A stretch of 64,000 bases of DNA from Schistosoma haematobium (taxonomy: Eukaryota > Platyhelminthes > Trematoda > Strigeidida > Schistosomatidae), in the NCBI RefSeq assembly GCF_000699445.3, contig NC_067201.1:24257033-24321032 (forward strand), read 5' to 3'. The position numbers and the translations under genes are program-made. Positions 34,475 through 46,969 of the stretch are shown here, in pieces (within the stretch, counting starts at the first letter, position 1; the number at the start of each line of letters is the position of its first letter). The notes under the pieces are model-generated. The model ran no database searches and was not told where the DNA came from. It saw nothing but the letters and a program-made list of their open reading frames with translations.

Positions 34475-35072
34475 CTACAAAAAAGAAATAAGGATATATA
34501 TATATATGCAATTAATAATGATTCGTTAATACAAATCGGAGAGAAAAACAATAACAACAACAACAACCGGAGTTCTATACCCCCCCCCCAAATGCCTTGG
34601 TACGGTTAAGGATGAGAAGGGTCAACTCTCCCTCACGAAATGCTCTCTCACATGACCACGCGTATAGTCACTACCACGGAAGGCCAACTCACTTCCTTTT
34701 CGTGTCGCGGGTGTTATTTACGGACAGACCACCGAAGGAAGTTGGAAAACCCTCATTCCAAATTAATCGTGTATATGAGCTCCTGTATCTTGAGAGAACA
34801 AACGGCATATGAACCAATAATTGGTCACTGACTACCATGAGACTGCATCTCATTATGTTGATCCACTGCCTTATGGATCAGACCCTTAGATCGAAGTTTC
34901 CGGGCATGGCTTCTTAAGAAAACCACTTGCTTCGTTTTGGACACCCAGAACGTATCCCAGCCTTCACATAAGTCGAAGGATTTATGTGGCGCATATCTGT
35001 TTGGTACCACCTTGTACCAGTTTATGTGTTTGAATAAACAAATAATACATACATACATTATTAACAGCTTAC

Positions 35073-35340
35073 CATTAATAGTACATTTTGAGTTAGATTA
35101 TTAATTGCATCAGTTGATTGATTATGATCTGATAAATATTTCTTGAAATATCTTAAATTATTATTAACTTGATCAGTTTCTTCTTTACTATCCTGTTTAG
35201 TATCCTTATTTAACTTTTCAATCATTTCAATTAGATTCATTGGCCAATTTGTTAAACGTGATGTACAAACACCGACTACTTGACATAGGAGACTACGAGC
35301 AATACGTGATTTAGAACAAACAAATAAATCCAATATTTTT
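35073..35340 (-). CDS. UTP20: UTP20 exon w12, copy 2
   Basis: The exon is 268 bp, acceptor CTTTTACAG, donor GTAAGC; it enters in phase 2 and leaves in phase 0. The peptide KILDLFVCSKSRIARSLLCQ...TSRLTNWPMNLIEMIEKLN is followed by a charged linker and TDAINNLTQNVLLM. Copies 1 and 2 differ by Asn/Asp in NKNTKQ versus NKDTKQ. The frame is open and joins w11 and w13 cleanly. Confidence 0.85.
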
Positions 35341-36917
35341 CTGTAAAAGAAAAAAAAGAAACAAACATACGTATATATTGTTAGATCCAGACAAAGAATA
35401 AATGAACCATAGCTGTTGCTAGGAGATTATTTATGGACTACATTAATGCACATAACCCTATTGGATAACGGATACAGAAGGCTGGACTAACTTTCGCCAA
35501 CTTGCGTCATTTATAGCGTAGGCGAGATATCCGTCCATTAGCCAAATGACGTGTTTACTGCGTAGCAGTTCGTTCCGTTCTACTTTATGGCAGTGAAATA
35601 TGGCCGGTAAGAGTAGAGGATATTCGAAGGTTACTAGTATTCGATCACAGGTGCCTTCGAAGCATTGCTCGTATATCCTGGGACCATCGAGCAAGTAACG
35701 CAATTGTTAGGAAACAAGTACTAGGTAAGGATGGCAAATCAATTGATGACGTAGTGAAATTTCATCAGTTGAGATGGCTGGGACACGTGTTACGTATGCC
35801 TCGACGTGTGATACTCAATGGTATAGGAGTAGGTGCATCCAATCTTTGTGTTCACCCAAATTCTAATCTCCTGAATCCTCCTTGTCTCTTTTTTCTCTCT
35901 TTTCAAATTTATTTCACTGGATTATACACCTTGAATAACATCTTAAAACCCTAATCTTTTCGATTACTGCTTATACTCTTACTACCTCTACCACTACGGG
36001 ATTTGAATCGACAACTGCATCTCTATGCTAATGTGGTATGGCAACTCGAACTGATGTACGTACGTACGAAGTTCTACGTTGTTACTGATTGACTGGTTGT
36101 ATGACTATCCAGTAACTATATTATATGTATATTCGTATTTCATTTATTATAAACTTTGGTTTGACCTATTGACGACTATTATACGATTTACTATTCTTAA
36201 GTTATTTCCAATTTATTAGTAACAGTTTCTCATAATCACAGCCACTTTCGGCTTGATCTTGTATAATTATTATCTTCTGTTTTACAATGTGATACGGTCT
36301 GATCTACTTATATTTATAAACAGCATATGTTCGAAATACATGATTCACATGGTGGAAGCTGAGATTGTGTTCTGGACTGAAGCGTACAAGGCTGGATGAG
36401 AAAAACAAATAAAAACTCAAAGTTGTCTCTAGGCTGTTATACATGTGTATACATTTTTATTTTTTTATAAAAGTGAACCGAGTATGTTGTTATATTCCGT
36501 CAGTCAGCTACAACATAGGACCAGGCACATATATGCATCGGTCTAAGTTGAACGCGAAATCCATGGAATTAGTTACTCCAATGTTAGTAATATATAAAAG
36601 ATCAGTGGAGTTCAACCATGTCAAATACTCAACAGTTATTGACTCCAGACAATGGGAGATGGTTGCATAATATTTTGAATTCATTGTAGTTATAGAAGTA
36701 TACCAATGGATACTGGCTCAACGGTGGACGTTTCAAGTTTCTGCGTGAGATAGAGTTCTTGGATTTGGTTCTCTGTAGTGAGAGTCTCACACTAGGAAGA
36801 AACGACTGTCTGGTGTTTTCGGTTTTTCAGTGGTACTGTAGCTAAAGTCGGTTCGCAATTTCAATACTATGAAACTCAGAAATTTGTTTTAGAAAAATTA
36901 TTAATGTTTAAACTCAC

Positions 36918-37427
36918 TTTAAATATTCAGTAATATTAGTTGTAATCTGTACAAGATGAAGAATAGATTGTATAAGTTCTGCTTCAACCACTTCACCTGT
37001 AGCCATCTGTAAATCATAACGTATAGCTGATTCATCTGAATTCACTAAGAGATTATTAGCAACACGATGTTTAAATGATGCTGATTTAGTGGTCAAAGTG
37101 GTATTACGCAATGAACGAATTGATGAACGTTGAAGTAATTGTAATAATGCTTGAAGTAATCGTTCACTATCAACTGATGTCAAACAATTTATATTGGTAT
37201 GCTGATTCATAACTGCATGATTATTACTGATTGAATGAGAAGGTAATTGAGCTAAATAACTGACTAATTGAAATTCACGTTGTAAACGTAAACCTGATTG
37301 TGGTTTTTGCCAAGATTTGCAAAAAATGTCGATTTCACTTGACATAATTCTTGTAAACGTTTATTTAAATAATTGACTAATTCCGAATGGAAAGATTGTA
37401 ATAATACACGACCTGTAGTGGATACAT
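36918..37427 (-). CDS. UTP20: UTP20 exon w11, copy 2 (one-base frameshift)
   Basis: The exon is 510 bp, acceptor TTTCTTAACAG, donor GTGAGT. Copy 1 has 511 bp and is open. Here one base is missing in an A/T run around 37306-37310, so the frame breaks after NLGK and resumes at QKPQSGLRLQREF. The rest (LVSYLAQL, SERLLQALLQLLQRSSIRSLRN, ELIQSILHLVQITTNITEYL) is unchanged. The length-only difference at a homopolymer suggests a sequencing or consensus error, or an allele-specific null. Confidence 0.82.
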
Positions 37428-37864
37428 CTGTTAAGAAAAGGATATATTTATATATACATATATGAAAGAAGGAAACTATAGATTTCAACAATAATACACT
37501 TTCGGTCATATTCACAACAAACAACCTAATGTTAGGTGATGGGAATGGATTAACAAGAAATTCTAAATTGTAGGCTTCATGCTAATTGAGACCGGTTAGT
37601 GAGATGTAGTAACTGAAATCTCTGGAGAAATGGTAGTTCACACATGAGATGATTTGGCTCTTGGAGCTCTCAAGCTTCAGTATGCCTCATCAAAAGCGAA
37701 TATACAAGTTTGTAATTGATAAGTAAATTGCTTTAATCCCATGATCATAAGTGTACAAGATGTACATATATGCCAACGAAAACTGATTAAAGATATTAAT
37801 AAAATAATACGAATCATTTCAAAGTGAACCACAACTCATACCCTTATAAGCAAAGATGGATAGT

Positions 37865-37930
37865 GGCTAGCAGTGGAATCCAGGACGCGCGTTTCGTCCT
37901 GTTTGGGACTCGTCAGCTGGATGTACCTGC
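37865..37930 (-). ncRNA. Sm-alpha hammerhead ribozyme, copy 2
   Basis: This is the duplicate of 17747-17812, with the same CUGACGA, GAAA and GUC core and the same stem II CCCAAACAGG. Confidence 0.9.
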
Positions 37931-39466
37931 ATCTCAGAATTGATGTTCACTCTGGGACTCGAACTCAGTACCGTTCGCTTCAAACGCCATCGCGTTATAA
38001 TGCTTGTAAATTAAGGCAATATCGAGGCATACGCACAGTATGCACATATGCCAATAAGAGACTGATCAATTTCAGTCCAAAAACATCAATGGGAAGATTC
38101 AAGTAAAACAATATCAAGTGAATACAACTCATACCCGTTGTAAAAGTGAGTGGGTATCTGGACTTGGTATTTTGAATGAATAATGGGCTTGGTATCTAAA
38201 GTGACCAGTACTAGGTCCGAGTCCCGGAGAGAGAATAAAAAATCTAGGGTGCAGCTAAATTCAGTAGATGAGTTAGGAGAAAATAGAACGAAATACACAC
38301 CTAAGATTCCACTACTAACTACATTCCATTTACTCTATATAAATACAACAATGAGTCAACTTGTAGCCTCTCTAACTACACATAATTTGTCGAAGCATCA
38401 AAGTGTACATGAACATAGACTGATGAAATTAACCCGTGAATATCGTCAAGAAGGAGAAAATACAATACTCTAAAAAGATATATATATATATATATAGGCA
38501 AAACTATAATTTGTGGACGAACCAATCACGTATAAGATAACAGGTCTTGAATTTTGGCGCGAAACTCACTCATCTATTTCAATAAATAGGGTTTTGGCAT
38601 TATAGCTGATATCGGTTCATGATGAAAACCCTATATCTGATTCCTGACATTAATCATCAAATGTCAATCATAATTTTAATTCTTCACGCAGGTTTATAGC
38701 CTCCATTCGGTTTTCGTTATTAGGTGGACACTCCCAAGGTCAATCTAGCGTTGCTCAAAGGTAGTCCATAAATTATAGTCTCACTGTAATTAAATTGTGT
38801 ATATTCATATTCCTCTTATTATAAGCTTCATTTTAACCTATGGATTACAATTATTATTATAGAATTTATTGTTCTTAAGTTATGCTCAGTTTATTGATTA
38901 CAGTCTCCCACGTTTGTAGCCACGTTCTGACTTATTTATATATTTGAACACTTAAATATTAGTACAAAGGGGCACCAAATAGATATGCGCCACATAAGTC
39001 ACTTGATTTGTGTGTGGGCCGTGATACGGATAGGGTGCCCAAACCGAACCACGTGGTTTTCTTAAGGAGTCTCATCCACAAGGCAGTGGAGTAACGTTAG
39101 GAGATGCAATCCCATGGTACCGGTGACCAACAATTGGTTCATACACCATTTGTTCCTTCAGGATACTGGAGCCCATGTGCACCATTGATTTAGTTTGAGA
39201 TCCGGTTAAAGCGCCGGACATTTGCTTTTTGTCTTCCCATTTTCGTAAACAACACCCCCGCCACGAGAAGGCAGTGAGTAGGACTCCCCTGGCAGAGGCT
39301 GTATACGCGTGACCGTGTGAGAGCATTTCGAGAAGGAGGGCGGGCCCACCTCACTCTCGGCCATACCAGGGCATTCGGGGGGGGCAGGATTGATGAATCA
39401 GTCATATGATAATAACATGGAAACAACAATAATAATATCAATTATGAAACAATGGATACTACTTAC

Positions 39467-40167
39467 CAGGTAGAAATGTTAAATTATGGATAATTTCTAC
39501 AAGCTTTTCAATAATCTCATTCTTCAATTTCAATTTAGTATTAGTAGTATTGTTAGTAGTATTCATATTCATATTTAATAATTTAAATAATGTATCCAAT
39601 AATGATTGATTAAAAAATTTCTTACATAAATACCCATTATAGATTGTTGATTTAGACCATATATAACATAATTGTATAATTAAATGATTTAATGATAATG
39701 TAGAACTATGAATTAAATCATTTAATAGAAATGTATTACAACAAATTTCTTTGACAATGATTGAACGATCTGCTTCTGCTGATGATGATGATGATGACGA
39801 AACAATTTGATCCAGATCATGATCAGTGATAGTTGATTTACCCCAAAATTCAATTTCACATAACCAATTGGATGAGAATAAATGGACAAGTAAATTGATA
39901 GCAGCTAAACGTACAGCTTTTAATTGAGATGTTAAAGGTAATCGATTATGATTATGATTAGTTGATTCTAATTTAATCTTTTTTACTTCATACACCATAG
40001 CTAATAAAGATAATGCTAAACGTAATAGAATATCAGCACGTTGAATATTATTGGAAAGTTCTATTGGATTGGAATTCTCAACAAGATCGTCTTCATTCTC
40101 ATTTAAATGGACAATATTTAAACGATGACCCATATAATTTAATGTTTGATTGATAATTTGTGATAAT
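39467..40167 (-). CDS. UTP20: UTP20 exon w10, copy 2 (intact)
   Basis: The exon is 701 bp, acceptor CATCTTCTAATAG, donor GTAAGT; it enters in phase 2 and leaves in phase 1. The peptide runs LSQIINQTLNYMG through TFLPG with repeated amphipathic helices (DILLRLALSLLAMVYEVK, AVRLAAINLLVHLFS) and a Ser run encoded by a GAT/ATC-like microsatellite. HEAT architecture is clear although sequence identity is low here. The reading frame is open throughout, unlike the copy-1 counterpart. Confidence 0.85.
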
Positions 40168-40390
40168 CTATTAGAAGATGGAAACATACAGAGGAAGAGA
40201 CAAGGCATAGAAAAATATTAGAGGTAAATGAACATAGAGAAACCTCTTAACTGGTTAAGTCTGGATTATTTTGTCTTATATAACCACCCATGACCTGTAA
40301 GCTGTTTGTTCACAATTTGTACAAACTTACTTATGCCTATTACATATCGTGGAAAAAAATAGGTTCACCATTAGCATTCTCGATAGCCTC

Positions 40391-40908
40391 AAAATGCCCT
40401 GATACTGCCGGGAGTGGAGAGAGTCAGCTCTCCCTCTCCAAATGCTCTCTCACATGGCCACGCGTATATAGCCTCTGCCAGAGAAGTCCTACTCACTGTC
40501 TTCTCGTGACGAGGGTGTTGTTTACGAAATCGAGAGAACGAAAAGCGAATGTCCGGCACTTTAACCGGGTTGGTGGACATGGAGAGTCCATTTAGGGAGT
40601 TGGCAAACCCTCATTCCAAACCAATGGTGCACATGGGCTCCAGTATCCTGAAGGAACAAATGGCGTATGAACCAATTGTTGGTCACTGGCTTCCATGGGA
40701 CTACATCTCTTTACGATGCTCCACTGCCTTGTGGATCAGACCTTCAGATCGAAGGCTCCGGGCGTGGCTTCCTAAGAAAACCACCTGCTTCGGTTTGGGC
40801 ACCCGGGCAGTATCACAGCCCTCACACAAATCTAATGACATTTGTTTGGCGCATATGTATCTGGTACCCCCTTGTACTAATATCAATGTGCTAAATAAAA
40901 TAAAATGC
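40391..40908 (+). mobile_element. Family A retroposon (best preserved)
   Basis: It begins AAATGCCCTGATACTGCCGG and ends GTGCTAAATAAAATAAAATG. Every family landmark is present in order, so this copy could serve as a consensus seed. It starts about 110 bp right of the end of the large duplication. Confidence 0.82.
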
Positions 40909-41019
40909 ATACAATTCCAAACGCAGTGTGTTCTTTCGTCTTCCTATTTTTGGTTTCGTTTCACGATTTTAAATTAGCGCTTGCCTCGTGAAGCAGTTTG
41001 GTGGTTTCCGTTATGTATG

Positions 41020-41445
41020 TCCTATACACTTCCATCATCTTCTAATTTCCTCTTCAGTTGGAAACTGATCTGTCTTCTCCCACAGTAGGCTGTTGCTGCT
41101 GGTATCCGGCCAATGGATGTTGAATATCTTGTGTAGACAACTATTTATAAATACTTGTACATTTTTAACGATGTAGTTGTAGTAGTTCTCTAATTTTCAG
41201 CTTTATACAGTAGAACTGTATTGACTTTCCTATTGAAGATTTTGACTTTGATATTGATCGGAAGTTGTTTTAGGTTCCATATGTTCTTCAATTGTAGGAA
41301 TGCAGCCTTTGCTTTGATAATCTTTGCCTTTATATCTGCTTCCAAATTGTACAAAAGTGTTATGCAATGACATTTGTCGTTTCTAATGATCATAATTGAG
41401 CTTTTGATTGTATAATTAGTTGATAAATGTATCATTGTACTTGCA
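41020..41445 (-). mobile_element. Non-LTR reverse transcriptase fragment
   Basis: Minus-strand translation has AKAAFLQLKNIWN and IFNRKVNTVLLY followed by a frameshift and sequence like that at 1-480 (INNCL...GRIPAAT). It is the RT-to-C-terminus junction of the same RTE-like family. It is not functional. Confidence 0.72.
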
Positions 41446-41725
41446 TATTATCCTTACTGTAAGCTTTCAATGGATAGATCTATTAACTGTCATTATACGT
41501 TTTACAATTCCTCAATTAACACTAATTAATTGTGTCCAATTTGTTTGCTACGCTCTCTGTTAAATACGGCATGATTGTGTTCGAGATATTATATCTTGTT
41601 TTGTGTGATTTTTCGTCTAATAACTCATGTATATGAACTAATGAATACCTGAGATAGTTGTTAGCTGACTTCTCTTTGAACTCAGGGCAGTGTATCATGA
41701 AAAACTCGTGAATTGCAGACTAATA
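41400..41725 (+). mobile_element. Diverged LTR-like relic
   Basis: It has weak, ordered similarity to the LTR family: TTGTATAATTAGTTGATAAA, CTTACTGTAAGCTTTC, TTTTACAATTCC, ATGATTGTGTTCGAGATATT and AACTAATGAATACCTGAGAT. It is far more decayed than the element at 7.3 kb. Confidence 0.45.
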
Positions 41726-41744
41726 GGAGTGTAGCTTACATTCA

Positions 41745-42095
41745 GTCAGTCAGTCAGCTACAACGTAGGATCAGGCACATATGTACATCGACCCAAGTTG
41801 CCAGACCTCGTTAACACAACAAGATCAACACCGAATTCATAGAAGTAGTTAATTCAATGATAGTACCATATGAAAAAGATTGTGTACAAGGATATAGTAC
41901 TGAAAGAAAGATATGAAGCAATTTTGATCTCATAGTTTAAAGGAAGACAAAGAGTGTATACACCGACGCCATCGTGATCGATTCTGAGCCATGTCACCAA
42001 GTCTCCAAATATTGGTGACGATAGTCATGCAGACCCCAACCAAGTTGTCTGCATCTATCAACATGGCTCAGACGAGAAGTTAGTTAGCACTCATG
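41745..42095 (+). mobile_element. Family B-related repeat
   Basis: It begins CAGTCAGTCAGTCAGCTACA and contains GATCAGGCACATATGTACAT, AACAAGATCAACACCGAATT, GATCGATTCTGAGCCATGTC and AACATGGCTCAGACGAGAAG. It is closely similar to 44,725-45,115. Confidence 0.75.
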
Positions 42096-42439
42096 ACCAC
42101 TGTAGCTTATATTGGCTGAAGATGAACTATGCAGTTTAGAATGTGTAATTATTCAAGTATAGGGCGTTACAATGGAGACGGAATAGTGTATTAGGAATGG
42201 AAGTTAGCATTTGATAAAGATAAATATCGAAAGTTATAAAACTTTCTGTTTTTTATTCCGTACGTAGGATGTTAGAAAGGAGTGTTCTTTTACAACTTGT
42301 CATGATCATCACCACAATGCCATATGACTTTTGTGTATCAAAAATAATTCACTAGAGGAGACAGCTAAATCCAACTTAGTTAATAAACTTCAAAGATTAT
42401 GAATATTAAACTTCACTAATCAATCAATATGAAACGTAC

Positions 42440-42706
42440 GCATGTAATCGAGACCAGGATAATGTATCTTTACCATCAATTGTATGTTGAACACGTTGTC
42501 GAGCCGATTGAATACAATCACTTAATGAGATGGCGGTAGAACTAAAAGTACTGGTAGACAACTGAATACATTCTGTTTCTTTGACGAATGGATCTAATAA
42601 AAAGCTTAGAAATAAATTCAATTCAGAATTTGTATATTGTGCTAAATTAGTGAATACAGCTGATGTGAATTGACCTTTGGACAATTGTAATCGACCGTAT
42701 AATATA
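42440..42706 (-). CDS. UTP20: UTP20 exon w9
   Basis: The exon is 267 bp, acceptor TTTTTCCAG, donor GTACGT; phase 2 at both ends. It opens ILYGRLQLSKGQ, completing the RILYG motif. It continues with a helix NLAQYTNSELNLFLSFLLDPF, corresponding to the family pattern L..L...EL..FL.L.L.PF. It ends SRLHA, and GC|A is completed by the first base of exon w10 at 40167. This is the last single-copy exon before the duplicated block. Confidence 0.92.
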
Positions 42707-42844
42707 CTGGAAAAAAAATTAAGAGACAATGCATAGACTGTTCTTCAGTTTCCTGTTTATGAATGAAATACATGAATTTAGAAGAAAAAACATCAAATTA
42801 CTGGAAAAAATCCATACCTGAATAAATAAGTAACAGAATGAACG

Positions 42845-43400
42845 TCTGTCAGATCTCTGCTGTTGCCGAGGGAATGCCACAAAAATGGTAGCCGACGAAA
42901 CTACCTTATGGACTACTATTGATTAGAATTTGTACCTAGTATACAATTATCAAATAACAAGACTATTATGTTGTTGTATTCCGTTTATCATAAACTCCTA
43001 TTTGCCTCTAAATACGACTGACGTTGGGGAGAGTCTTTTCTACACTTGAAACTCTCGTGCATAGCCTCGCGTATATAGCGATTGTTAGGGAAGTCCTGCT
43101 CACTATTTTCTCATGACTGAGGAGTTGCTTAAGAAATTAAGACGAAAGGAGAATTCCCGACGCTTTGAAGTGGTAAAAGTAATAATAATCATCATCTTCC
43201 GTTTGACTTGTTAGCCTGGACTATACGCTTTATTACTCCGAAATTATCGCTAAACAATTATTTACAATATGGCCAGTTTCACTTCCACTTACCACCTGTT
43301 CATGCGTAACTATGAATTTGCATTTTATAGTGTGATGTAGTCAGGCATGTCCGCATATAAACCCATGAGTGTTTGAGATAAATACCGGGCTACATGGTGG
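42845..43400 (+). mobile_element. Diverged LTR-like relic
   Basis: It has TGTCAGATCTCTGCTGTTGC, TTATGGACTACTATTG, then, after an inserted partial family A, ATGGCCAGTTTCACTTCC and GTTTGAGATAAATACCGGGC in LTR order. The assignment is tentative. Confidence 0.45.
43018..43185 (+). mobile_element. Partial family A inside an LTR relic
   Basis: It covers only the first third of the family (TTGGGGAGAGTC, GCGTATATAGC, TTGCTTAAGAAATTAAGA). LTR-like sequence continues on both sides, which suggests insertion into an older solo LTR. Confidence 0.55.
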
Positions 43401-44050
43401 CTAAAAATATGATAATAGAAGCTTTCAGTTATTTCAATAATGTTGGCATTTTTTTATTTCATTGACGGTGTTTTATTTCCTCTAAAACAAAAACTTTCGT
43501 TACCATATATGGGGGTCATTTACGATCAATTGATTACAAAGGACTGATAATTTTGGTTCTCTGATCTTCAAGTAGTTTGTGTTGATGATGTCGTTCAGAA
43601 GAACGATAAACGCTCCACGGCAAAACTATACAACTCAGAGAGCTAAACTCCAACCAAATCATCTACCTGAGTTACAAATCTTCCCCCATCAACTCAACTG
43701 TTATGAAAATATCCTCTATACAAATTACAGTTATGATTTACTTTTCAATATCTAATCATCTGAATTTCATAGATAGAATATTTTGATTAAAATAGTCAGT
43801 ATGAACAGTTGAATTATTCGACAATATAGTTTCTCAAAAGAACCAACCATCCAATTAATGATAACCATGAATACATGGAGGGATAAAACATATGGATTAC
43901 CGAATAGGTAGTAGTTGACTATCCACTATCCAAACAAACAAATTTTGTGACGAAGGACTAACTCTATATATGTATCTAGACACGATAAGTGAGTTAGATC
44001 ATTTCATGTATATTTTTACATTACAGATATATAAAATGTAATTGGAAAAA
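43400..44050. other. Intron without recognised features
   Basis: This is AT-rich intron between the LTR relic and exon w8. I see no coding potential or repeat signature. Confidence 0.6.
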
Positions 44051-44054
44051 TTAC

Positions 44055-44174
44055 CGTAACAAAACTTCACCAATTTGTTCACGATGTTCCGAAGAGTACA
44101 AAGATGTATCCAGTCGAAATGTTCGCACTGCATCACGAAATGTTTGTGGATTAATAATCTTTTCTATTTGTTCT
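44055..44174 (-). CDS. UTP20: UTP20 exon w8
   Basis: The exon is 120 bp, acceptor TATCCTTCAG, donor GTAATT; phase 2 at both ends. The peptide reads INPQTFRDAVRTFRLD...EHREQIGEVLLR. Homologues have a matching FRDxxxxFxL...xHRxxLxPxLxRILYGRM block. The RILYG codons are completed across the w8/w9 junction (CG|T), which confirms the splice assignment. Confidence 0.9.
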
Positions 44175-44724
44175 CTGAAGGATAAAACATTGTAATAAAA
44201 AAAGTTGAAATTACGATGTATACAATTTATGTATAAACTATCATATGCAAGTTAGTGTTTATTGAAAGAAAGGTAGTTGGTTAGTTTAACTCTGCCTTTT
44301 CTAGGGTTACTGCGAATCGTAAGCCCGGGTAAAGGAGAAGGGTTGGACATGTGGTTGGCAAGCCCATCCTGTAATAAACAAACTTGCTAGAAAAACGCTA
44401 AGCAGAATAAACAAATAAAACCATTTAGACTCTGCTCTGGGAGTTGAGGGATCTTCATTCAGAAGAATTATGAAGTCTAATGGTGGAAGCCGAGATTCTT
44501 CAGAATTCATAAGGTCGACGCCCCTTCTATCAAGTAAGTTTGTTAGTGTACGTAGCTATTGATGGACAACTGTTTCACAGTTGACATGGCTGAACTACAC
44601 CAGTTACGATTTTCCACTAGTAATCCAAGAATTCCATCTTGAAGTTGGTCATTAATGTACACATGAATATTATTTGTATACAAGGGGACGGTTGTGTAAT
44701 TTGTAGCATCTTCACAGTTAATAC

Positions 44725-45115
44725 CAGTCAGTCAGCTACAGCGTAGGATCAGGCACATATATACATCAGTCCAAGTTGCCACACCTCATTAACACAACAA
44801 GATCAACACCGAATTCATAGAAGTAGTTAATTCAATGGTAGTACCATATAAAAATATTGTGTATAAGGATATAGTACTGAAAGAAAGAATTAGATGGTAA
44901 GACGAAAGATATAAAACAATTTTAATCCCATAGTTTAAAGGGAGACAAAAAGTGTGATCGATTCTCAGCCATATAATCCAGTCTCCAACTATTGGTTACG
45001 ATAGTCATGCGGACCATAACCAAGTAGTCTCCATCTACCAACATAGCTCAGACCAGAAGTTAGTGATTTCAAGGATTGACACTACGTTTTGGTTTGGCCG
45101 CCCCTAACTTCCTTC
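44725..45115 (+). mobile_element. Family B-related repeat
   Basis: This is a second copy of the 41,745 form, from CAGTCAGTCAGCTACAGCGT to TTTTGGTTTGGCCGCCCCTA. The last part also matches 53,935-53,965, which links the two subfamilies. Confidence 0.75.
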
Positions 45116-45364
45116 CAGCCATCCCAAAAACAGTTAACATCACAAAATATTAGCTGAATCGTCGAACTGCTTGGTAATTTCAATGTCGAATCCATTTGCC
45201 ATTTACAAATCTCAGTTCTTGTGAAATGAGTCAGTTGTTTTTGGTTTGTATTCATTCTACGATTTATTGGCAAATATGAATTTGTGCATATATCATTGGA
45301 GAAGTAACATATTAAACAGGGAATTGATTATCAAGATAGAAAATTTTATTATCACTATAAGGTA

Positions 45365-45660
45365 TCGGAGATTATTGATTGAAATCATGAATCGATTGGT
45401 GTTAGACCACTGGACGGTCATTTCGTCTTATTGTGGGACTCCTCGACGGTGTGCATCCACGATCCCGCTCGCCGGATTCGAACCCAGGGCCTTCAAACAC
45501 GCAAGCGAACACTTAACCTCTAGACCACTGAACCGGCATCCAACGGTATTAATGTATAACCTCAAACAATCCACGAAATTGCGCGACCATATTCCAATAT
45601 GCTGAGATAGATGCCTGTCTCTACTTGACACGGATTAGTTCTACTGGTCACCGGTTCTTT
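45365..45660 (-). mobile_element. Hammerhead SINE, degenerate ribozyme
   Basis: The tRNA-like segment is well kept on the minus strand (GGTTCAGTGGTCTAGAGG, then GGTTCGAATCC). In the ribozyme the core reads GUCGAGGA in place of CUGAGGA and stem I no longer pairs cleanly, so cleavage is unlikely. Confidence 0.75.
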
Positions 45661-45701
45661 GACATTGAAGCATGAAAAAAAATTATGTAACACTAACTTA
45701 C

Positions 45702-45787
45702 TGATAATTATTAATTGCCGATTGTTTATAAGCCAGTAAACATTTGAATGCTGCATTTTGTATAGTGGGTTGTTTAAATTTTAATAA
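45702..45787 (-). CDS. UTP20: UTP20 exon w7
   Basis: The exon is 86 bp, acceptor CTATTAAAAG, donor GTAAGT; it enters in phase 0 and leaves in phase 2. The peptide contains IQNAAFKCLLAYKQSAINNY, matching the UTP20 signature of the form VQKxALDCxxxYKxxxLxPY closely in spacing. This is a strong family marker. The acceptor has a weak pyrimidine tract, which is typical of AT-rich introns. Confidence 0.9.
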
Positions 45788-45899
45788 CTTTTAATAGTAA
45801 GGAGAAAAAGAAGAAAGAAATTAGAAAAGAGAAATAATGTTGATGAAAATAGACGAGAAACAACTGATTACGCAATCAAAATGAAAACTGTTATCAGAT

Positions 45900-46275
45900 A
45901 AACATTGGTACAAGAAGGCACTAAATACAAATGCATTACACTGAGGAGGATAGAATACTACCTGGATGCTCAAACTGAACCATGTGGTTTTCTTAGAAGG
46001 CCACACTGTGAACCTTTCACCTAGAAATCTAATCCATAAGACAGTGGAACAACTTTAGGAGAGTAGTACCATGGGTGCTGATGACCAATAATAGGTTTAT
46101 ACGCCATTTGTTCACTCGGGATACTGGTGCCCATGTGTACCATTGGTTTGGAATGAGGGTTTTCCAACTATCCTAAGTCGATCCTCTATACGTACCGACC
46201 CCGTTAAAGCACTGGATATTCGCTTTTCGTCCTCGCAATTTCGTAAAAACACCATCGTCGCGTGAAAAAAGTGAT
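45900..46275 (-). mobile_element. Family A retroposon, minus orientation, truncated
   Basis: It runs from ACATTGGTACAAGAAGGCAC to ACACCATCGTCGCG. The head beyond the GAGAAGGCAGTGAGTAGG point is missing. Confidence 0.72.
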
Positions 46276-46965
46276 GAATTGGTTCAATGTTGCATAGATG
46301 AATATATTGTTAGTATAGTGAAAAGAGTAATTAATTAAATTTGAAAAAGAGATTACTTGTCATTGTCATTACAATCAAGGTAAAGCCTCGCGTACAAAAG
46401 CGTGTTCACATAAATCGCGCTATGATATTAGATGTATGGTGAAGGAGTCGTAAATAATGTAGTAACAATAATAAACAAAAACATGTGAATCACTGGAAAT
46501 CTGGTTCTCAAAGACAATGAACCGATTTGCACCATTCAAACCGTAACTGACTTCATGTAGGATTGTGATGTACTTACAATTGACAGATTATTGAGTAGTG
46601 ACCAATATCAAGTATAATAAATACTTCTTAGTGCAGACTGTTACGTAGAGTGACACCGGATCGAATCAGAGAGAGGAAATCAGTTCTCTCAAGATTACAG
46701 TTTGAACTTGCTAACCAATCCCAAATAGCAAGAAACCTAGGATAGTGCAGGGATTTCTATCAAATACCTCCAACTACCAACTCCTTACTTCTCAAAAGAG
46801 AGTACACGATGTGGAATCATTTAGACTAGTAATGTGTACATTGCTATATGAATTTCGATCAAAAGTAAGAAAGACTTAACGAATATGACATTGGTCAATA
46901 GTCAGCTATCAATCAATTGTAAACATGTGGCAGTTTAGCAGATAAAGATTTGGAACAAAGTATTT
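46276..46965. other. Intron without recognised features
   Basis: This is AT-rich intron between a truncated family A copy and the RTE fragment. I recognise nothing in it. Confidence 0.55.
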
Positions 46966-46969
46966 ATCT

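Larger units (their letters stand above)
21818..40279. repeat. Direct large duplication, copy 2
   Basis: This is the second copy of the 1-20172 block. It is contiguous on its right with the single-copy UTP20 exons, so it is the copy correctly attached to the N-terminal half. It differs by a solo LTR (29077-29718) where copy 1 has the full element, by shorter ATT and TA microsatellites, and by scattered single-base length differences in A/T runs. The left limit of 21818 is only where comparison with the window becomes possible. The block 20173-21817 is probably also part of this copy, with its partner left of base 1. Confidence 0.95.

Noticed and set aside
45082..45273. Short minus-strand ORF (MPINRRMNTNQ...)
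   Set aside because: It lies partly in family B sequence, has no splice signals fitting the UTP20 chain, and its phase is not needed between w7 and w8.
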